In this document: in pieces, positions 59,586 through 64,000 of the stretch | Layout: each line of letters starts with the position of its first letter | Position numbering within the stretch: position 1 is the first letter of the stretch | NCBI GenBank assembly: GCA_029891345.1 | Contig: CM056997.1 | Span: 213,133,212 to 213,197,211, forward strand | Source of the DNA: Dryococelus australis | Lineage: Eukaryota > Arthropoda > Insecta > Phasmatodea > Phasmatidae | Reading direction: 5' to 3' | DNA: 64,000 nucleotides | Position numbers and translations under genes: made by a program | The notes under the pieces: model-generated | Database searches by the model: none | The model's input: the letters and a program-made list of their open reading frames with translations, nothing else | What the model was told of the DNA's origin: nothing

Positions 59586-61740
59586 CAGACTTGCCAACTT
59601 TTAAAGTTTTCAATCACTACAATGGATAAAAACTATTAAAACACGCGTAAACTTCCCGCGGTAATTTCACATACTCTAATTTTCTTGTCACTCACGCTTA
59701 GTTTCAAGTAATAAAATTTCCATAATTTCACAATGAAAATTTAATATAATCTAACATTTCTTCAGTGTTTTAGGCCAGAAACTATGATTTCTCCTAGACA
59801 AGACTTATACATCAACAAAATGTGTTTGCTTAGTATGGCATGCAAAGCAAAAATATACTTGTTCCTTGCCTTGGCTGAAATATACATTAATTTAAGATAA
59901 CTTCCATGCCATAAAAGTATTGAGAATTCACTTTGTACTGAACAAAATCCCTATACTGCAATGATTTAAATTTTAAAATGACATTTAATACAAACTTGTA
60001 TATCGAAAATGTGCATATACTCACATGTCAATTTTCGAACTAAGAAAGCTTACAAATTTTTTATTATAAAAACAAGCATACTTTATTTTTCTGGATTAAG
60101 TCAGTTAGAATAAATGTGGAAATTATTAATCGCCGGATGAAAACCAACTATAGCAATTCTACCGCTACCTGAAGTAAGACTTATTGTTTTGTTTGTTGTT
60201 TTGCGTTTGTAGTTTTCACATATTTTACACACACAAAACATGTAAACTAAATATGAAATACTGGTTGTGAACACAAATGGCACGTAAAAAATTGAAACAT
60301 GTACTTACATTCAGAATACAGAACACAAGATCACTAAATCCTTGTTAAACAGCTGCTCTGTCTGTGGGAGAAAGCAATGAGTGTAAACAAATTCTGTTAC
60401 CAATGTAGGTTACTATTCCAACCTACCTTGTTTCTGTTATGGCTAAGTCATTCTGCTGGACCTCCGTTAATTTTATTGCCAGTGGATCGGATGGGGTTGG
60501 GAGGGACTTTAGTTTAACGTCTTTCATGAGACGTCGTCGTTTTGCACCTCTTCTTACAAGACTATCATTTTCAATTACACATTGCTTGAACGGAAGAGTC
60601 GAAAATTTGCGTGATTTTGTAAATTTGATTTGGTCAGCATCAACTGTGAAGTTGTCAACAGTCACTTGTTTAGCACTCGAGGCAAAGCATTATTACATGA
60701 ACAGTAAAAAATAGTTTTATCTTTATTTAATGCTTAAAACGGACGTAATATTTCTACAATTATCACTGTAAAGCTACAAATACGTTAATAATTAAGTAAA
60801 TAAAAAATTATGCGATAACGAATTTTAAAAACTGTAGTTGCGGAATATATAAACAAAGCACAACACTTACTTGCATTTCAAAACATACCTTGTGTATTTT
60901 ATATACAGTTAGGACTAGGCCTATTTGTTTTGTTTTTTTATATAATCTTATTTACGCATTCACATGTTTTTAAAGTAAAAACAAACATGGCACTGATTTC
61001 GTCATTTTGTATTTTTGCTCACATGCGCTGAATGCAAAATACGAAATAATAAATTACAAAATACGTCACGGCTTCAAAAAAATTATTATATAACCTGTTA
61101 AGTTTTAACCTTACCGAAAGGAAACGCGATAAATATGTAGTTACAATTTGAATATTAAACACGCTTGAGACGTACGTATTTTTGGCGAAGTTAGTTTTTC
61201 ATACAAAAAACGTGTTAGGCCTACTTTTACACTGCAAATCAGAGCTGAAAAAAAGGTTCCCTAACCCACGTACATTTCCAACATTTTAATAACCGTTTCA
61301 AAATACGGTATTTACAATACACACAGTTAGAATTCTTATTACACGTTTCTCCACCAGCGATGCAACTTAATTAGCTGATTCATTAAATAAATACGACATT
61401 TAACCGGCTTTACGAAACTAGTAAACTCAACTGCAGAAGGAAAACACTATTTCTTCCAGAGAATTGGGAAAATGGCGGACATAGCCATTCTGTGTCGATA
61501 ATATAAGATTTCACGCTTCGAACAAGAGTATCGATATGAACGACGCAATACTCGATTCTTTAGATACTGCCAGATATCGAGGTATCGAAGAATCGAATCT
61601 AGTAATGTCTCTAGTACTAATTCACAAAAAAAAAAAATTTCTGTCGGAATTCGGAAAAAATCAAGGCTTCTTCGTAAAATCGTAAAAAGGGTATGATTTC
61701 CGTACATTGTACGGAAAAATCATAAAAGTTGGCAAGTCTG
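59586..61740. mobile_element. Inner DNA transposon with 18-bp perfect TIRs
   Basis: CAGACTTGCCAACTTTTA at 59586-59603 is exactly complemented at 61723-61740. It interrupts the copy B MITE at a point where copy A reads CCTATTTATATCC; the flanks are ..CCTATTT and AAATTTATATCC, so ATTT may be duplicated. A near-terminal palindrome TCCGTACAATGTACGGA lies inside the right end. The CAG start and GCCAAC core remind me of hAT-type termini, but an 8-bp duplication is not seen. Internal content has a possible exon (60433-60679) but no recognised transposase. Confidence 0.7.
60433..60679 (-). CDS. Possible exon inside the inner transposon
   Basis: About 80 codons read on the minus strand. Starts after an acceptor-like TGCTTTGCCTCGAG and stops being coding exactly at a strong donor-like ACAAG/GTAGGT near 60428-60423. 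Protein is VDNFTVDADQIKF, FSTLPFKQCVIEN, then a basic RRGAKRRRLMKDVK and KLTEVQQND. Looks like a real, non-repetitive coding segment with a basic DNA-binding-like stretch, but no family is recognised. It may be a captured host exon or part of the element's own gene. Confidence 0.4.
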
Positions 61741-61919
61741 AAATTTATATCCTTCACTCACTTGTTAACGTAAACCCTGTCAAGTGAGTAATAAACACAG
61801 TGTATACAATCACTATACCCAAAACCAAAAGTCAAAGGCCACAATAAAACGTATTTATTGGTTATCATATCTGATGAAACAGCTTCCATAAGTGCTCACT
61901 TTACCGTGAACGGCCTATA

Positions 61920-62245
61920 GTAAATTAGCACAATGTAGTGGTAAAATGAAATAAATATTTGGTAATATTACACAAACATGGTGAGTGTATAATTACAAGA
62001 TGTAGAAGAAAAAAGGTAGTTGTAAGTTTAGTAAAATTACACCTACATATTATGTGTAAATTGACACAATGCAGTGGTAAATTTAAATAAGAAGTTGGGT
62101 AATAATACACATACATGGTGAGTCTAGAAATATACATATAGTAAATATAATTTTACTTGACCAGAGTGTAAAAAGGACATACACATGTAGGGGTAAAAAT
62201 ACACTTACATTAGTAGAGACGTTGTTGCCACATACATTTGTGTAA
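61920..62245 (+). repeat. Tandem repeat, part right of copy B
   Basis: At least two further units of the repeat at 59384-59520: GTAAATTAGCACAATGTAGTGG (61920) and GTGTAAATTGACACAATGCAGTGG (about 62053), each followed by TTGGTAATATTACAC-like and CATGGTGAGT phrases, then decayed TACACTTACAT/TTTACAGTGTA motifs to about 62275. Confidence 0.75.
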
Positions 62246-63081
62246 AATTAAGCTATTTTTTTTACAGTGTATATCACCTTCAAATAGGCTTAGCGGAATT
62301 ATGTACAAGCGCCTAGTCCACAAAAAAGGGGAACTTTCATTATCAATTAATACCTATAGTATTCATGAGCGCATTCATAGAAAACTATGTGACCCCAGTG
62401 TAGATTAAAAAACACTATATCAATAAAATAGTTACAAACCAATATCAGGTACTACTTTCCCAATTCATAGCTCGCCTCAACCATGGCGGTCTATTAAAGG
62501 GCGAACAAACTAAAAGTCACACACTAAAGTTTGTAGATTAAAAACTATTAATATTCGATCGAAGGCACCCCAAACAATATTTAAAAGGGTGCCTACCACA
62601 GCGCCGATAGATGAAACTCGACAATAACAAAGTAATAAAACGTTCCGACTTCCATCACCGAGTGTGGACAGGTTAATGCAACAATTACAAGTGGCCGAGC
62701 CAGCCAAACGGTGCAGCGGCGGCAAAATATTCCACTTAATTAAACTTCTCAGACCTGAGCAAACACTCCGAGAAATACCGCATACTTAATTACTAGGAAA
62801 TTCCAGCCGACTTGCAAAATCAAACTCTCTAAAACCACGTACCCCCTGATGATTAATTGTTGGAAAAAATATCATGAATTACGATCAAAATTTCCGCCCC
62901 TATTGAAATAATTACATGTCCAACACTCACCGACGTGTTGCGTTCCCATCTTACTTCACAAAGTACTGTCAACTAAACAGTGCGTAGGATTATCGGTTAT
63001 CCAAAATAGACGCCGAAAAGATATTACAATATTTCAACTATCCATCGTGGCAGTAGGTGGAGCAGGCAGCTACCATAGCAG
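62246..63081. other. No recognised feature
   Basis: No domain-bearing ORF or repeat partner noted. Confidence 0.4.
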
Positions 63082-63323
63082 TATAGGCTATTCACGATAA
63101 AGTGAGCACTTTTTAAGGCCCTTCCAAAAGGCATTAATCTCTAATAAATGTATCTTATTGCAGACTCGGGCATTACATTTTGGTGGCGGTGAAATTTATA
63201 CACTGTATTTATTGGTCACATTGCAATGTTTATAGTAAAATGCAGCAGGAAGATGGAAATTGGATGATTGGAAAAATTTATAAGGGCTTTAAAAAGTGCT
63301 CACTTTACCGCGAACAGCCTATA
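63082..63323 (+). mobile_element. TA-target MITE, copy C
   Basis: 242 bp between TA dinucleotides. Ends: TAGGCTATTCACGATAAAGTG and CACTTTACCGCGAACAGCCTA. Same length and end sequence as copy A; the interior is more diverged but keeps ACACTGTATTTATTGGTCACATTG. No coding capacity. Confidence 0.85.
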
Positions 63324-64000
63324 ATGGTGATGATCTGTTCACCGTCGCTGGTGACCAAGAAGTGAAGGCTGGAGGGAATCGTGACCCTTACTTTCGAAGA
63401 CACAATGATAAAAGTGACGTGCAGGATGGGAAAGAGCTTAACAAGGTGGGGGGGACAAGGAGATAGGAGGGGTATTCGAGCCCTCCAAGGTGGACGTGTC
63501 AGCGCGCTGCGTCGGTGGCGGCAAGGGGTACTAATGCCTAGATAGCAGCACTGTTCCAATTGAGCTTGAATGTGCCATCAACTAATCGGCCACGCAACGA
63601 CCTTATTATGTACATTATTATGTACTCGTTCACGGGAAAATATCATTTTGAAGCAGAGACACAGCGCCAAATTTGTTTGCAGTTATCAAAAAATATTTCT
63701 ACTGGCCACAAAAGTGGATTTTTGGCAATTAAATAAATTTGTATTTGTCGCAAAAATGGCAACCTGAATAAAAAACTAAGTCTTTTGTTTCATCCACTAA
63801 ATGCCCTTTTACAGTAAATTGTCAAATTATTTCATTTAGTTTTTCGCACTACTTTACAAATAGATATTTATAGTGAACTTTATTCTAAGAGAAAAGTCTT
63901 GCGAGAGTTCTGTCTGCGCGCAGATTCTTATGCCGTTTTCTACCTATCAGCTATTACTGTTCAAAAAATGTGTTAATTAAAATATTTATAATTTCATTTA
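63324..64000. other. No recognised feature
   Basis: A GC-richer patch at 63360-63530 (G-run at 63448-63453) then AT-rich DNA to the window end. Short frames without domains. Confidence 0.4.

Larger units (their letters stand above)
59521..61919 (-). mobile_element. TA-target inverted-repeat element, copy B, with a nested insertion
   Basis: The ends are TATAGGCCGTTCACGATAAAG (59521) and its complement CTTTACCGTGAACGGCCTATA (61919). The outer parts equal a complete 240-bp member of the copy A/C family in reverse orientation: 59521-59585 corresponds to A's right end and 61741-61919 to A's left part (AAACCAAAAG, GTGAGTAATAAACACAGTGTAT). The remaining 2155 bp is a separate insertion. Confidence 0.85.

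Overview
The window looks like non-coding DNA from a large, AT-rich arthropod genome, most probably an insect. The evidence is a Ty3/gypsy element with an env-like reading frame, a jockey-type LINE, a pogo/Tigger-type transposase, tRNA-derived SINEs, TA-target MITEs, long AT/GT microsatellites, satellite-like arrays and scattered short ORFs. I see no operons, no ribosome-binding-site structure and no complete host gene. Most short ORFs look like chance ORFs. The exact order of insect cannot be decided from the sequence alone.

Layout. 1-10.4 kb is a decayed gypsy-class retroelement on the minus strand between two diverged LTR copies (gag, protease, RT, RNase H, integrase and env-like remains). 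11.0-13.5 kb is a Tigger/jerky-like DNA transposon with a nearly complete but broken transposase. 13.5-23.7 kb is mostly unannotated AT-rich DNA with a diverged duplicated block (16.0/17.4 kb), a dispersed repeat module (18.7 kb) and a 285-bp MITE (21.3 kb). 23.7-26.0 kb is a diverged satellite whose ~286-bp unit is two related ~143-bp halves. 27.0-29.4 kb is a minus-strand cluster of protein-coding remains: an exon of a TE-associated family I recall from arthropods (FIVKEVAI and CPS/CxxH signatures) followed by at least three diverged copies of an LPC-motif domain.

34.2-41.5 kb is the most striking object: an imperfect palindrome of about 7.3 kb centred near 38.46 kb. Each arm carries a copy of the same outward-facing, broken ORF of about 270 codons, a CAATCTTTC-type simple-repeat block and CCTTGACC-rich modules. 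One arm has a 70-bp unit amplified to eight copies where the other has one, and that same arm holds a 623-bp foldback insertion.

42.3-49.2 kb holds three recent two-copy tandem duplications. 50.3-52.6 kb is a dead jockey-type LINE in which one 45-bp (15-codon) piece of the reverse transcriptase has been amplified to nine identical in-frame copies. 55.3 kb has a tRNA-derived SINE. 57.3-63.3 kb holds three members of a TA-target inverted-repeat family; one contains a second transposon with 18-bp perfect TIRs, and that copy itself sits in a tandem repeat, giving three levels of nesting.

Nothing here acts as a pathway. The biology is of mobile elements, their decay, and the secondary amplification of pieces of them. 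The palindrome is the best candidate for something undescribed, possibly a hairpin-RNA source or an unclassified large inverted-repeat element.
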